Positions 35,883-43,773 of a stretch of 64,000 nucleotides of DNA are shown here, one piece after another. Numbering within the stretch: position 1 is the first letter of the stretch; the number at the start of each line of letters is the position of its first letter. The stretch spans positions 20,663 to 84,662 of the forward strand of contig NZ_JAAMFL010000002.1 in assembly GCF_018437265.1 (NCBI RefSeq), written 5' to 3'. The position numbers and the translations under genes are program-made. The DNA is from Fructobacillus parabroussonetiae. GTDB lineage: Bacteria; Bacillota; Bacilli; Lactobacillales; Lactobacillaceae. Below the pieces are notes generated by a model. That model ran no database searches. It was not told the DNA's origin and was given only the letters and a program-made list of their open reading frames with translations.

Positions 35883-36899
35883 ATGAACGATACAAACTAC
35901 GAAGAAATGTACGATATTATTATCGTTGGTGCTGGGCCAGTCGGCCTTTTTGCCGGTTATTACGCCTCATTACGCGATGTTAAGGTCTTGATTGTCGAAG
36001 CGCAAGAGACATTGGGGGGGCAAGTGACGACGCTTTACCCGGATAAAAAAATCTGGGATGTTGCTGGCTTAGCCGGTGTCAGTGGTCGCCAGCTGATTGA
36101 TGGTCTGGTCAAGCAGGTGCAACGCTTTAAGGTCCCTGTTTTGACGAATACGCGTGTAACGGATTTGGTAAAAAAAGACGATATCTTTACCTTGGCGTTG
36201 AACGACGGGACAGAGCACTTGCAGGCCAAAAGCGTGATTTTGGCAACGGGGAAGGGGGCCTTTGAACCAAGGCGCCTCCAAGTTGCTAACGAGAAAGCCT
36301 TGCAGTCAAAAGGGCTGGCATACATGGCGACTGATCTGTCGGTTTATGCCGGCAAGCGGGTGGCCGTTTTGGGCGGCGGCGATTCGGCTGTTGATTTAGC
36401 CAATGAACTGGCCTCCTATGCAGAAACGACCTATCTAATACACCGACGTGAAGCTTTTCGCGCAATGGAACAGTCGGTAAAAGAACTCGAGGCATCGTCT
36501 GTTATTAAAGAAACGCCTTACAAAGTCCAAGCGGTTGACGAAAACGCGGGAAAAGGTCTAACAGTCAAGCTAGTCGATCCAAAAAACGAGGCGCTTTCAA
36601 AGGACTTGGTGGTTGACGAACTGATTGTGCAATACGGCTTTAAAACGGCGGGGCAGGCCGAGCGGCATTGGACGATTGCCCTTGATTGGGATAAGGCGGG
36701 TCTTCAGGTTAAAGACCAAGTCAAAACAAAGCAGGCCGGCCTTTTTGCAATCGGTGATCTCAGCTCCTATGCTGATCATGTTGATTTGATCGCGACTGGT
36801 TTTGGGCAAGCCCCAGCAGCGGTTAATGCGGCCATTGCCTTGATTGCACCAGAAAAGGGTGGCCCCGGTCACTCCTCTTCATTACCAATTGATGATTAA
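35883..36899 (+). CDS. Ferredoxin-NADP reductase, TrxB-like
   Basis: 338 residues. FAD-binding GAGPVGLFAGYYASLRD near residue 17, GGQVTTLYPDKKIWDVAGL near 50, NADP-binding VLGGGDSAVDLANELA near 162, and a C-terminal AIGDLSSYADHVDLIATGFGQA FAD motif. It lacks the CxxC of thioredoxin reductase, as expected for the YumC-type FNR. It reduces ferredoxin or flavodoxin with NADPH. The ATG lies just 5 nt after the -10 (TGG-TAAAAT, 35870-35878) with no SD; an internal ATG at 35907 has only a weak GAAGAA before it. Confidence 0.92.
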   Translation: MNDTNYEEMYDIIIVGAGPVGLFAGYYASLRDVKVLIVEAQETLGGQVTTLYPDKKIWDVAGLAGVSGRQLIDGLVKQVQRFKVPVLTNTRVTDLVKKDDIFTLALNDGTEHLQAKSVILATGKGAFEPRRLQVANEKALQSKGLAYMATDLSVYAGKRVAVLGGGDSAVDLANELASYAETTYLIHRREAFRAMEQSVKELEASSVIKETPYKVQAVDENAGKGLTVKLVDPKNEALSKDLVVDELIVQYGFKTAGQAERHWTIALDWDKAGLQVKDQVKTKQAGLFAIGDLSSYADHVDLIATGFGQAPAAVNAAIALIAPEKGGPGHSSSLPIDD

Positions 36900-36904
36900 C
36901 TGTT

Positions 36905-36930
36905 AACAGCCGAAAGGGCTGTTTTTTTAT
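36905..36930 (+). terminator. fnr terminator
   Basis: AACAGCC-GAAA-GGGCTGTTTTTTT. Confidence 0.88.
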
Positions 36931-36976
36931 TGTATTGTAAATCGCCCTAATCTGGACCTTTTGATTTTTCAAAGAT

Positions 36977-37009
36977 GCTTAAGCAAAGGTTAAGCTTGCT
37001 TAATTAAGC
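36977..37009. repeat. TTAAGC repeat cluster upstream of the wall-hydrolase gene
   Basis: TTAAGC occurs three times (36979, 36990, 37004), forming the palindromes GCTTAAGC and GCTTAATTAAGC in 33 bp, about 70-100 bp before the gene start. It could be a regulator site; it is not a WalR box, which would need two TGTWAH half-sites 5 bp apart. Confidence 0.4.
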
Positions 37010-37076
37010 GCTCCCTCTGTTCTTTCTCTGCTAATCTATAGTGGAGAAGCGCTAGATTGAAATGGAGGTTATTGTT

Positions 37077-38480
37077 ATGGAAAATAACAAAATGAAGCAA
37101 CTCAGCAAGCGCCTGATGGTCACTGCCGGAGCCACAACTTTGGCAGCCACAGGCGCTGTCCTGGGGGCAAACGTTATTGGAAACGCGCAAACGGTTTCCG
37201 CAAATGATGTTTCTGGTCAAGCGACGCAAAGTGATCAGCAAAATCATTGGTCAGCTAATTCGACTGATCATGTTCGGGCGGCCGTTAAGAGCCAAGGGGC
37301 TAAGAATTTATCCGATTACCAAGTCCAATGGGGTGATACATTGTCTGCCATTGCGGCAGCTTTTGGTACCTCAACGGATGATGCAGCCAACCAGCTTGGT
37401 TTGACTGATCACGGACTCTTGGTTGCTGGACAAAAGATGGCACAGCAAGCACCAATTATCCAAGGGTTGAAGGATGCTGGTTACTTGCAAGATGGTCAGC
37501 AAACCACGCAGGCAGATCTTGGTAATGGCGATCAAAACTTGATTGTCCTTCAGCAGGGAACACCAACGTTGGACAATGGTCAAAATGACCAGTCGACTGA
37601 ACAGTCGGCGACAGTCAACAATCAGGCAGGTTCGCAATCTGGTTCAGAGGCGGCTTACCAACAAGCCTCACAGGCTGCAGCTGATAGTCAGGCCGCTTCG
37701 CAAGCAAGTTCGCAAGCTGCCTCACAGGCTGCTTCAAAGCAACAAGCCCAGTCACAGTCACAAGTGAACCAAGGACAGAGTCAAACGGCACAATCAAGTA
37801 CCGCTGCTTCAACAAATGATGCAGCGACTGCTACCAACGCGGGACAAAGTGGAACGGATAACGAAGAAGGTCTGTCAACACGAATGGGGGATGACGATCA
37901 GTCAGCCAACGATTCGGTTGATACGCAAGGTTCTGTAACGCCAACCGCCTATGTTCCTGCCGCAAGCAACAATGCGAACACGAATAGCCAAAGCACGGAT
38001 GCAGCGGCAACGCAAACGAACCGTGTTGATTCAAACGCTGTGATTAACTGGTTCTACAACCACATGGGTCAATTGACTTATGATATGGCTGGTTCACGTA
38101 ACGGGGCGGATGGTACGGCCGATTGTTCTGGTTCAATGGTGGAAGCCATGTATGAGGCGGGTGCTTCAAAACCAGCTTACTTGTACAACACGGATTCCAT
38201 GCACAGTTACTTGCAGGCGAACGGCTATCATTTGATTTCGACCAATACGCCTTGGAATGCTGAACGTGGTGACATTGTCATTTGGGGACAGCAAGGAGCC
38301 TCTGGTGGGTCAGCCGGTCACGTGCAAATTATGACGGATGCAAACAACGCCATTTCCGTTAACTATGCCCATGGTGATCAGGCTGGTGCCGCAGTTTCCG
38401 TATGGAATTACGATAACGCCTATTATTACAACCAAAAAGCAAATGGTGGAAGCTTGGCTTATTACGTCTACCGACAGTAA
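37077..38480 (+). CDS. Secreted LysM peptidoglycan hydrolase (phage-type amidase domain)
   Basis: 467 residues. Signal peptide with a hydrophobic core around residues 10-35 and a likely cleavage after TVSA. LysM domain around 83-125 (YQVQWGDTLSAIAAAFGTSTDD), which binds peptidoglycan. A long low-complexity region rich in Ser, Gln and Ala (about 170-310) acts as a wall spacer. A C-terminal catalytic domain (about 320-467; GADGTADCSGSMVEAMYEAGAS, RGDIVIWG, AGHVQIMTD) has the Cys-His arrangement of the bacteriophage peptidoglycan hydrolase (Amidase_5) family. ATG 37077 has SD GGAGG 8 nt upstream. It is probably a wall-remodelling enzyme. Confidence 0.88.
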   Translation: MENNKMKQLSKRLMVTAGATTLAATGAVLGANVIGNAQTVSANDVSGQATQSDQQNHWSANSTDHVRAAVKSQGAKNLSDYQVQWGDTLSAIAAAFGTSTDDAANQLGLTDHGLLVAGQKMAQQAPIIQGLKDAGYLQDGQQTTQADLGNGDQNLIVLQQGTPTLDNGQNDQSTEQSATVNNQAGSQSGSEAAYQQASQAAADSQAASQASSQAASQAASKQQAQSQSQVNQGQSQTAQSSTAASTNDAATATNAGQSGTDNEEGLSTRMGDDDQSANDSVDTQGSVTPTAYVPAASNNANTNSQSTDAAATQTNRVDSNAVINWFYNHMGQLTYDMAGSRNGADGTADCSGSMVEAMYEAGASKPAYLYNTDSMHSYLQANGYHLISTNTPWNAERGDIVIWGQQGASGGSAGHVQIMTDANNAISVNYAHGDQAGAAVSVWNYDNAYYYNQKANGGSLAYYVYRQ

Positions 38481-38497
38481 GAGCCCATTTCATCTAA

Positions 38498-38535
38498 AAG
38501 CAGTTCGAAGCAGTTGTACTTCGACTGCTTTTTTT
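38498..38535 (+). terminator. Terminator of the LysM hydrolase gene
   Basis: AAAGCAGT.CGAAG/CTTCGACTGCTTT with T7. Confidence 0.85.
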
Positions 38536-38724
38536 ATGTGCTTGAAAAAGTCGCTGTTGATGCAGATGTTAATTATCTTTCCTATGCATTGATGGCCTTT
38601 TTTCCGGATGATAATGGCTGCGGTTAATGACTCGAGTGTCACAGCGTTTAATCGATTTATTAAAATGAGTGCTGTTTACTTTATCCCGCAGCTACCAGTT
38701 CTTTTCTATAGAAAAAACGCGTAA

Positions 38725-38756
38725 AAAAAGATCCGCACTTCGGTGCGGATCTTTTT
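38725..38756. terminator. Terminator of tRNA-Lys
   Basis: AAAAAGATCCGCAC-TTCG-GTGCGGATCTTTTT, a 14-bp perfect stem with a UUCG-type loop, 7 nt beyond the tRNA 3' end on the minus strand. Confidence 0.9.
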
Positions 38757-38762
38757 ATTTGA

Positions 38763-38835
38763 TGGTCAGTCAGGGGCTCGAACCCTGGACCCACGGATTA
38801 AGAGTCCGTTGCTCTACCAACTGAGCTAACTGACC
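38763..38835 (-). tRNA. tRNA-Lys (anticodon CTT)
   Basis: The minus strand folds as a full cloverleaf: acceptor GGTCAGT/ACTGACC with discriminator A, D-arm GCTCAGTTGGTAGAGC, anticodon arm ACGGA-CTCTTAA-TCCGT with anticodon CTT, and T-arm CAGGG-TTCGAGC-CCCTG. CCA is not encoded. It stands alone with its own terminator. Confidence 0.96.
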
Positions 38836-38914
38836 AGTTTGTTTTAAACAACAGATATTATTGTAGCATGGGACCCTTGCCCAGGCAAGGTTTTTAGAGA
38901 AAAAACTCGAAAAA

Positions 38915-39247
38915 TTAATCCAAATTTCCTTCAATGACCACGAGGTTTCCCTCAGAATCCTGAACGGTCAAGGCCACCTTGTGACCAAAGCGTTCCTCAC
39001 GATTTAAAATGGGAACAAAGTTATTCCTGAAATGCTGCTGAAGGGTGCTTTCGTGGTCGCGAACCAGGAGCTCAAAGTCGTTTTCAGCCGGTCCATCAAT
39101 AAAAAAAAGTTCCTGATGGTCAACCGCTAAACGACGTTCGCTTTGCAGGCCGACTTGTGGCAGGTCAAAGACGTCGCGCCAGAAGCGGTAAGCGCGGTTT
39201 TTATCGCTGGCGGGGATGGTTTTGTGGTTTAGTTTACGGACTTTCAT
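38915..39247 (-). CDS. VOC/glyoxalase-like protein
   Basis: 110 residues, one beta-alpha-beta-beta-beta repeat pair typical of the vicinal-oxygen-chelate superfamily (KLNHKTIPASDKNRAYRFWRDVFDLPQVG; C-terminal HKVALTVQDSEGNLVVIEGNLD with a Glu metal-ligand position). SD GGAG precedes the ATG. No function can be assigned; some members are glyoxalase- or antibiotic-binding proteins. Confidence 0.7.
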   Translation of the reverse strand: MKVRKLNHKTIPASDKNRAYRFWRDVFDLPQVGLQSERRLAVDHQELFFIDGPAENDFELLVRDHESTLQQHFRNNFVPILNREERFGHKVALTVQDSEGNLVVIEGNLD

Positions 39248-39337
39248 CAGTCACTCCTTCTTTATCTGTTTAATAGTATAGGCCATGCGACCCGGCTTTG
39301 CTATGGAAATGGGCAGAAATGTGCTAGAATTAGGCTT

Positions 39338-40897
39338 ATGGCATTATTAGAAGTAAGTGGGCTGTCAATGGCCTACGCAGAAAAAACCTTATACGAAAAC
39401 GCAAGCTTGGAACTGCAGGCTGGTGAGCACATGGGCATTGTTGGTCAAAACGGGGCCGGCAAATCAACCTTGATCCGAATTTTAACGGGGCAAGTGCTCC
39501 CACTGTCTGGAAAAATCGAGTGGGCCAAGAACTTAAAGATCGGGTACTTAGACCAGTATGCCGAGATTCCGGCGGGGATGACCCTGGTGGACTTTTTGCA
39601 CACCGCTTATCAGGATCTCTATGATAAGCAGGACAAGATGACGGCGCTCTACGAGAAGTACGCGGCTACTGCTGATGACAAGCTGCTGGAAAAGGCGGGC
39701 CGTTTCCAAGAAGAATTGGACGCCGCTGGCTTTTATGACGTGGACACCGAAATCGAGCGCGTGATTTCGGGACTGGGTCTCGAAGCAATCGGTCGTGACC
39801 GTGAATTAGAGCATATGTCTGGTGGTCAACGTGCCAAAGTCATCCTGGCGAAATTGTTGCTTGAAAACGATGACGTAATTATTTTGGATGAGCCAACCAA
39901 CTACTTGGATGTTTCCCACATCGAATGGTTGGAAGGATTCTTGCAGAACTTCGAAGGCGCGGCGATGATTATTTCCCACGACTTTGACTTTTTGGACCAA
40001 GTAACCAACGCCATTGCCGACGTGTCCTTTGGAAAGATTACGAAATACCGTGGTTCCTTCCAAAAGGCCATGCGCCAAAAAGAGGAACGGGCGGATCAGC
40101 AGATTCGTGAGTATGAAAAGCAGCAGGAAGAAATCGCCAAAGCTGAAAAGTTTATTGCGAAAAACAAGGCCCGTGCGTCAACCTCTAAGCAGGCTCGTTC
40201 CCGTGAAAAGATGCTGGCTCGAATGGACAAGGTCGAGCCACCACAAGAAAACTTGAGGGCCAAGTTCGACTTTCCATATGTGAATACACAGTCAGCTGCC
40301 GCTTTGACGGTTACCAATTTGTCCGTCGGATATGACCAGCCAATTTTGGAACCGGTTTCCTTCTCGATTACGACCGAAAAGAAATTGGTCTTTGCCGGCT
40401 TTAACGGTGCTGGTAAGTCAACTTTGATCAAATCAATCCTGGGTGACATTCCAAAACTTGGTGGTACCGTTGAATTTTCACCTTCGGCCAAAGTCAATTA
40501 TTTTGACCAGGATTTGGACTGGGATGATGATCAGCAAACGCCATTGCAGGCGATGCAAGATCTTTTCCCAACGATCATGCCAAAGGAACTACGCCAACGA
40601 TTAGCTGGTGCAGGGATTAACGCTGAAAATGCGCAAAAACCGCTCTTCCAGCTTTCTGGAGGGGAACAGACCAAGGTTAAGTTGGCGATAATGGAGATGA
40701 AACCATCGAACTTCTTGATTCTCGATGAGCCGACAAACCATTTGGATGAAGAAACAAAGAACGCTTTGTACAAAGCCATCAAGGCCTTTCCTGGAAACGC
40801 CATCATCGTTTCCCACGAAACAGCCTTTACAAAAGACCTGGCCGATCAAACGTTGAACGTGGCCGCATTGTCTTATAAAGAAGATCCTGAAGCATAG
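39338..40897 (+). CDS. ABC-F family ATPase
   Basis: 519 residues with two ATPase domains and no membrane part. Domain 1 has Walker A GQNGAGKSTL near residue 37 and signature MSGGQRAKVILAKLL near 163; domain 2 has GFNGAGKSTL near 355 and LSGGEQTKVKLAIM near 440. They are joined by a charged P-site-like linker (REYEKQQEEIAKAEKFIAKN). It resembles the YbiT/YdiF-type translation factors that act on ribosomes. The ATG comes 7 nt after an extended -10 (TGC-TAGAAT, 39322-39330) with no SD. Confidence 0.9.
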   Translation: MALLEVSGLSMAYAEKTLYENASLELQAGEHMGIVGQNGAGKSTLIRILTGQVLPLSGKIEWAKNLKIGYLDQYAEIPAGMTLVDFLHTAYQDLYDKQDKMTALYEKYAATADDKLLEKAGRFQEELDAAGFYDVDTEIERVISGLGLEAIGRDRELEHMSGGQRAKVILAKLLLENDDVIILDEPTNYLDVSHIEWLEGFLQNFEGAAMIISHDFDFLDQVTNAIADVSFGKITKYRGSFQKAMRQKEERADQQIREYEKQQEEIAKAEKFIAKNKARASTSKQARSREKMLARMDKVEPPQENLRAKFDFPYVNTQSAAALTVTNLSVGYDQPILEPVSFSITTEKKLVFAGFNGAGKSTLIKSILGDIPKLGGTVEFSPSAKVNYFDQDLDWDDDQQTPLQAMQDLFPTIMPKELRQRLAGAGINAENAQKPLFQLSGGEQTKVKLAIMEMKPSNFLILDEPTNHLDEETKNALYKAIKAFPGNAIIVSHETAFTKDLADQTLNVAALSYKEDPEA

Positions 40898-40918
40898 CGC
40901 AAGAAATTGTCAAAAGAG

Positions 40919-40951
40919 AAAGTCTCACTTAGCAAAAGTGAGACTTTTTTT
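40919..40951 (+). terminator. ABC-F gene terminator
   Basis: AAAGTCTCACTT/AAGTGAGACTTTTTTT with a short loop. Confidence 0.9.
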
Positions 40952-41080
40952 GTTTTCTTAAAATTATTTTTTCTTTAAAAACAAATGAAAAGAATGAGCA
41001 AAAACTCATTAACACCAGGGCATAAAAGCTAATATAACAATAATGTTACAGTTTTTATTAGTTATTTATTAGAAAATTAT

Positions 41081-41109
41081 TTGAAAGTTAAAAAATTATC
41101 TGATACTAT
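41081..41109 (+). promoter_or_regulatory. opp operon promoter
   Basis: TTGAAA (41081-41086), 17-nt spacer, TACTAT (41104-41109), within a very AT-rich 170-bp upstream region. A segment TTATTAGAAAATTAT (41066-41080) partly resembles a CodY box (AATTTTCWGAAAATT), but the match is imperfect. Confidence 0.6.
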
Positions 41110-41144
41110 TAATTCAACATTAAAAGCGCCGGGAGGTCTAGAAA

Positions 41145-42785
41145 ATGAAAAGATGGCAGAAGTGGACAGCAGCCGTTGTTGTTGTCGCTGCTGTGGCGGG
41201 TGGAACCAAAGCAGCCGGCTGGTGGGGGAAAAACCCTAGCTCCGATAAGAATACCTTGAACTATGCGATGCCAACGGATATCCAGACTTTGGATGTCTCA
41301 AAGGCAACGGATCAGTACTCAAACTTGATTTTGGGTAACACGGAATCGAACTTGTTGCGTGTGAACGCAAAGGGTGATGCTGCACCGGATTTGGCTAAGT
41401 CCTATCAGGTCTCAGAAGATGGCTTAACTTACACCATTCAATTGCGTTCTGGTTTGAAGTGGTCGGATGGTTCAAAGTTGACGGCGCAAGATGTTGTCTA
41501 CTCATGGCAGCGAATGGTTAACCCTAAGACTGGTTCACAATACGCTTCATTGGCCTCCGGTGTGTTGAATGCTGATGATATTATGGCGGGTAAGAAGGAT
41601 GTTTCTGAATTGGGCGTTTCGGCTTCTGGTAACACGGTTACCTTCAAGTTGGATCACGCAATGCCACAGTTCAAGTACCTCTTAGCTTTTGCAAACTTCG
41701 CACCGCAAAAGCAATCCTTTGTTGATAAGGAAGGCGACAAGTACGGTACGACTGCTGACAAGCAAGTTTACTCAGGTGCTTACAAGTTTGAAGGTTGGAA
41801 CGGAACCAACGGTAAGTTCAAGATGGTTAAAAACGATAACTATTGGAACGCTAAGGACGTGAAGACGAAGACGGTTACTTGGCAGGTCGTGAAGAACCCC
41901 GATACGGCTTTGAAGCTTTACAAGCAAGGCAAGATCGATAGTGTCTCCATTTCAAACTCACCTGAAATGTACTCAGCTAACAAGAATAACAAGGATGTGA
42001 AGTCCACGGCGGTTGCTGCCTCAACTTATCTTGAATACAACCAAGCAACCAACGCCTTCTTGAAGAACCAAAAGATTCGTCAGGCTTTGAACTACGCGAC
42101 AAACCGGACGGAATTGGCTTCACAAGCAACAGGTGGTTCTCGTGATGCCGCCCAATCACTTGTATCAAAGGGATTGACGAAGACAACCACTGGTCAAGAT
42201 CTGTCAGCTTACGTCAAGCCAGGTTACACTTACGACAAGAAGAAGGCGCAAGAACTCTTCAAGGAAGGTTTGGCTGAGGTAAACCAAGGCAAGATGAAGA
42301 TTACGCTTGAAACCGATGCGGAAAGCCCAATTGCTAAGAACACGGTTGATTACATCAAGCAGGCTTGGGAATCAACCTTTGGTTCAGACATTGAGGTAAC
42401 GGAAAAGGTTGTGCCATTCAAGCAACGCTTGAAGGATTCACAAGCTGGTAACTTCGATGTTGTGGCAACCAACTGGAACGGGGATTACCAAGACGGTTCA
42501 ACCTTCTACGACCTCTTTGCAAGCCAGGATGCCGGTTATAACAGTGGTAAGTTTAGCAACCAAGCTTACTTCGCTGCTGTCAAGAAGGCTGACACGACGG
42601 ATGCAAACAACGCTTCGGCTCGTCAAGATGACTTTAAGGATGCTGAAAAGGCCTTGATGGATGATGCCAACATTAACCCACTTTACTCATGGAAGAACAG
42701 TTCACTTGTTCGTTCAAACGTAACGGGTGTTGTGCAAAACCCAGTTGGCTTAACACTTGATTTGACTTACGCACACCGTAAGTAA
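41145..42785 (+). CDS. oppA: Oligopeptide ABC transporter, substrate-binding protein
   Basis: 546 residues, SBP family 5 (LNYAMPTDIQTLDVSKATDQ; YTIQLRSGLKWSDGSKLTAQDVVYSWQRM; the YSGAYKFEGW lobe-closure region). It binds peptides outside the membrane for OppBCDF. The N-terminus is KRWQKWTAAVVVVAAVAGG, a hydrophobic anchor or signal, but there is no cysteine, so the usual lipoprotein lipobox is missing. SD GGGAGG precedes the ATG. Codon use indicates high expression. A hairpin after the stop probably limits read-through into oppB. Confidence 0.93.
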   Translation: MKRWQKWTAAVVVVAAVAGGTKAAGWWGKNPSSDKNTLNYAMPTDIQTLDVSKATDQYSNLILGNTESNLLRVNAKGDAAPDLAKSYQVSEDGLTYTIQLRSGLKWSDGSKLTAQDVVYSWQRMVNPKTGSQYASLASGVLNADDIMAGKKDVSELGVSASGNTVTFKLDHAMPQFKYLLAFANFAPQKQSFVDKEGDKYGTTADKQVYSGAYKFEGWNGTNGKFKMVKNDNYWNAKDVKTKTVTWQVVKNPDTALKLYKQGKIDSVSISNSPEMYSANKNNKDVKSTAVAASTYLEYNQATNAFLKNQKIRQALNYATNRTELASQATGGSRDAAQSLVSKGLTKTTTGQDLSAYVKPGYTYDKKKAQELFKEGLAEVNQGKMKITLETDAESPIAKNTVDYIKQAWESTFGSDIEVTEKVVPFKQRLKDSQAGNFDVVATNWNGDYQDGSTFYDLFASQDAGYNSGKFSNQAYFAAVKKADTTDANNASARQDDFKDAEKALMDDANINPLYSWKNSSLVRSNVTGVVQNPVGLTLDLTYAHRK

Positions 42786-42795
42786 GAAAGAAGAG

Positions 42796-42817
42796 AGTCG
42801 GCGAAAGCCGACTTTCG
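42796..42817 (+). terminator. Hairpin between oppA and oppB (partial terminator or stabiliser)
   Basis: AGTCGGC-GAAA-GCCGACTTTCG. The T-run is interrupted, so it may allow read-through while stabilising oppA mRNA, giving more binding protein than permease. Confidence 0.65.
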
Positions 42818-42845
42818 TACATATTTGAACTAAAGGAGAGACCTT

Positions 42846-43763
42846 ATGGCCCGCTATATATTGAAACGTGTATTGATCCTGGTTATCACTCTATGGATCG
42901 TGGTCACGGCCACCTTCTTCCTGATGCAGATCCTGCCAGGAACGCCATATAATAACCCAAAGTTGACGGCCTCGGCCATCGAACAACTGAACGCCACCTA
43001 TGGATTGGATAAGCCAGTTCTTGTTCAGTACTGGGATTACCTGATTAATCTCTTGCACGGTGACATGGGGACCTCCTTCCAGTACCAGAACCAATCGGTT
43101 TCGATGCTGATTGGCCAGCGTTTGCCAATCTCGGCTCAACTGGGTGTACAGGCCTTGATTGTTGGTGTTTTGTTTGGCCTCTGGTTTGGCGCAATTTCGG
43201 CGCGACACCAAAACCAAAAGTTGGATGGCTTCTTGGGGGTTGTTTCAACTCTTGGAATTTCAACACCTTCCTTCATTTTGGCGATTGTCTTGCTCTTCGT
43301 CTTCGGTTACCAATTAAACTGGCTGCCGGTTTCTGGCTGGGGCGATTCATTCTCCCAGACAATTTTGCCAACGATTGCGCTGGCCGTTGGGCCCGCTGCC
43401 ATCACAACCCGTTTTGTTCGATCCGAAATGATTGATGTCTTGCATTCGGACTACATTCAGTTGGCCCGTGCAAAGGGAATTGGTGAAGCCCAAGTGATTC
43501 AAAAGCACGCCTACCGGAACTCGATGATTCCAATTTTGACCTTGATTGGGCCGATGACGGCCAACTTGCTGACGGGTTCAACCCTGGTGGAAAACATCTT
43601 TTCCATTCCCGGAATTGGGCAGCAGTTTGTGTCATCAATTCCGACAAAGGATTATCCCGTCATCATGGGAACAACGATTATCTATGCATTGATGTTGATG
43701 GTGATGATTTTGATTACCGACATCTTGACGGCCATTGTGGATCCACGTGTCCGTTTGAATTAG
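42846..43763 (+). CDS. oppB: Oligopeptide ABC transporter permease
   Basis: 305 residues, about six helices, with the ABC permease EAA-like loop (QLARAKGIGEAQVIQKHAYRNSMIPILTLIG, residues 200-230) that docks the ATPase. N-terminal LKRVLILVITLWIVVTATFFLMQILPGTP is typical of OppB. SD AAGGAG precedes the ATG. It is followed 10 nt later by oppC in the same operon. Confidence 0.94.
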   Translation: MARYILKRVLILVITLWIVVTATFFLMQILPGTPYNNPKLTASAIEQLNATYGLDKPVLVQYWDYLINLLHGDMGTSFQYQNQSVSMLIGQRLPISAQLGVQALIVGVLFGLWFGAISARHQNQKLDGFLGVVSTLGISTPSFILAIVLLFVFGYQLNWLPVSGWGDSFSQTILPTIALAVGPAAITTRFVRSEMIDVLHSDYIQLARAKGIGEAQVIQKHAYRNSMIPILTLIGPMTANLLTGSTLVENIFSIPGIGQQFVSSIPTKDYPVIMGTTIIYALMLMVMILITDILTAIVDPRVRLN

Positions 43764-43773
43764 GAGGAAAGTC

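Noticed and set aside
37620..37800. Repetitive CAA/GCT/TCA-rich DNA that might suggest a repeat array
   Set aside because: It encodes the Ser/Gln/Ala-rich spacer of the LysM hydrolase; there are no regular repeat units or spacers as in a CRISPR array.
38536..38724. Gap between the LysM hydrolase terminator and the tRNA terminator
   Set aside because: No ORF with an SD, no clear RNA structure; I see nothing in it.
41066..41080. CodY box upstream of opp
   Set aside because: Only half of the palindrome matches; kept as a remark in the promoter entry, not a site.
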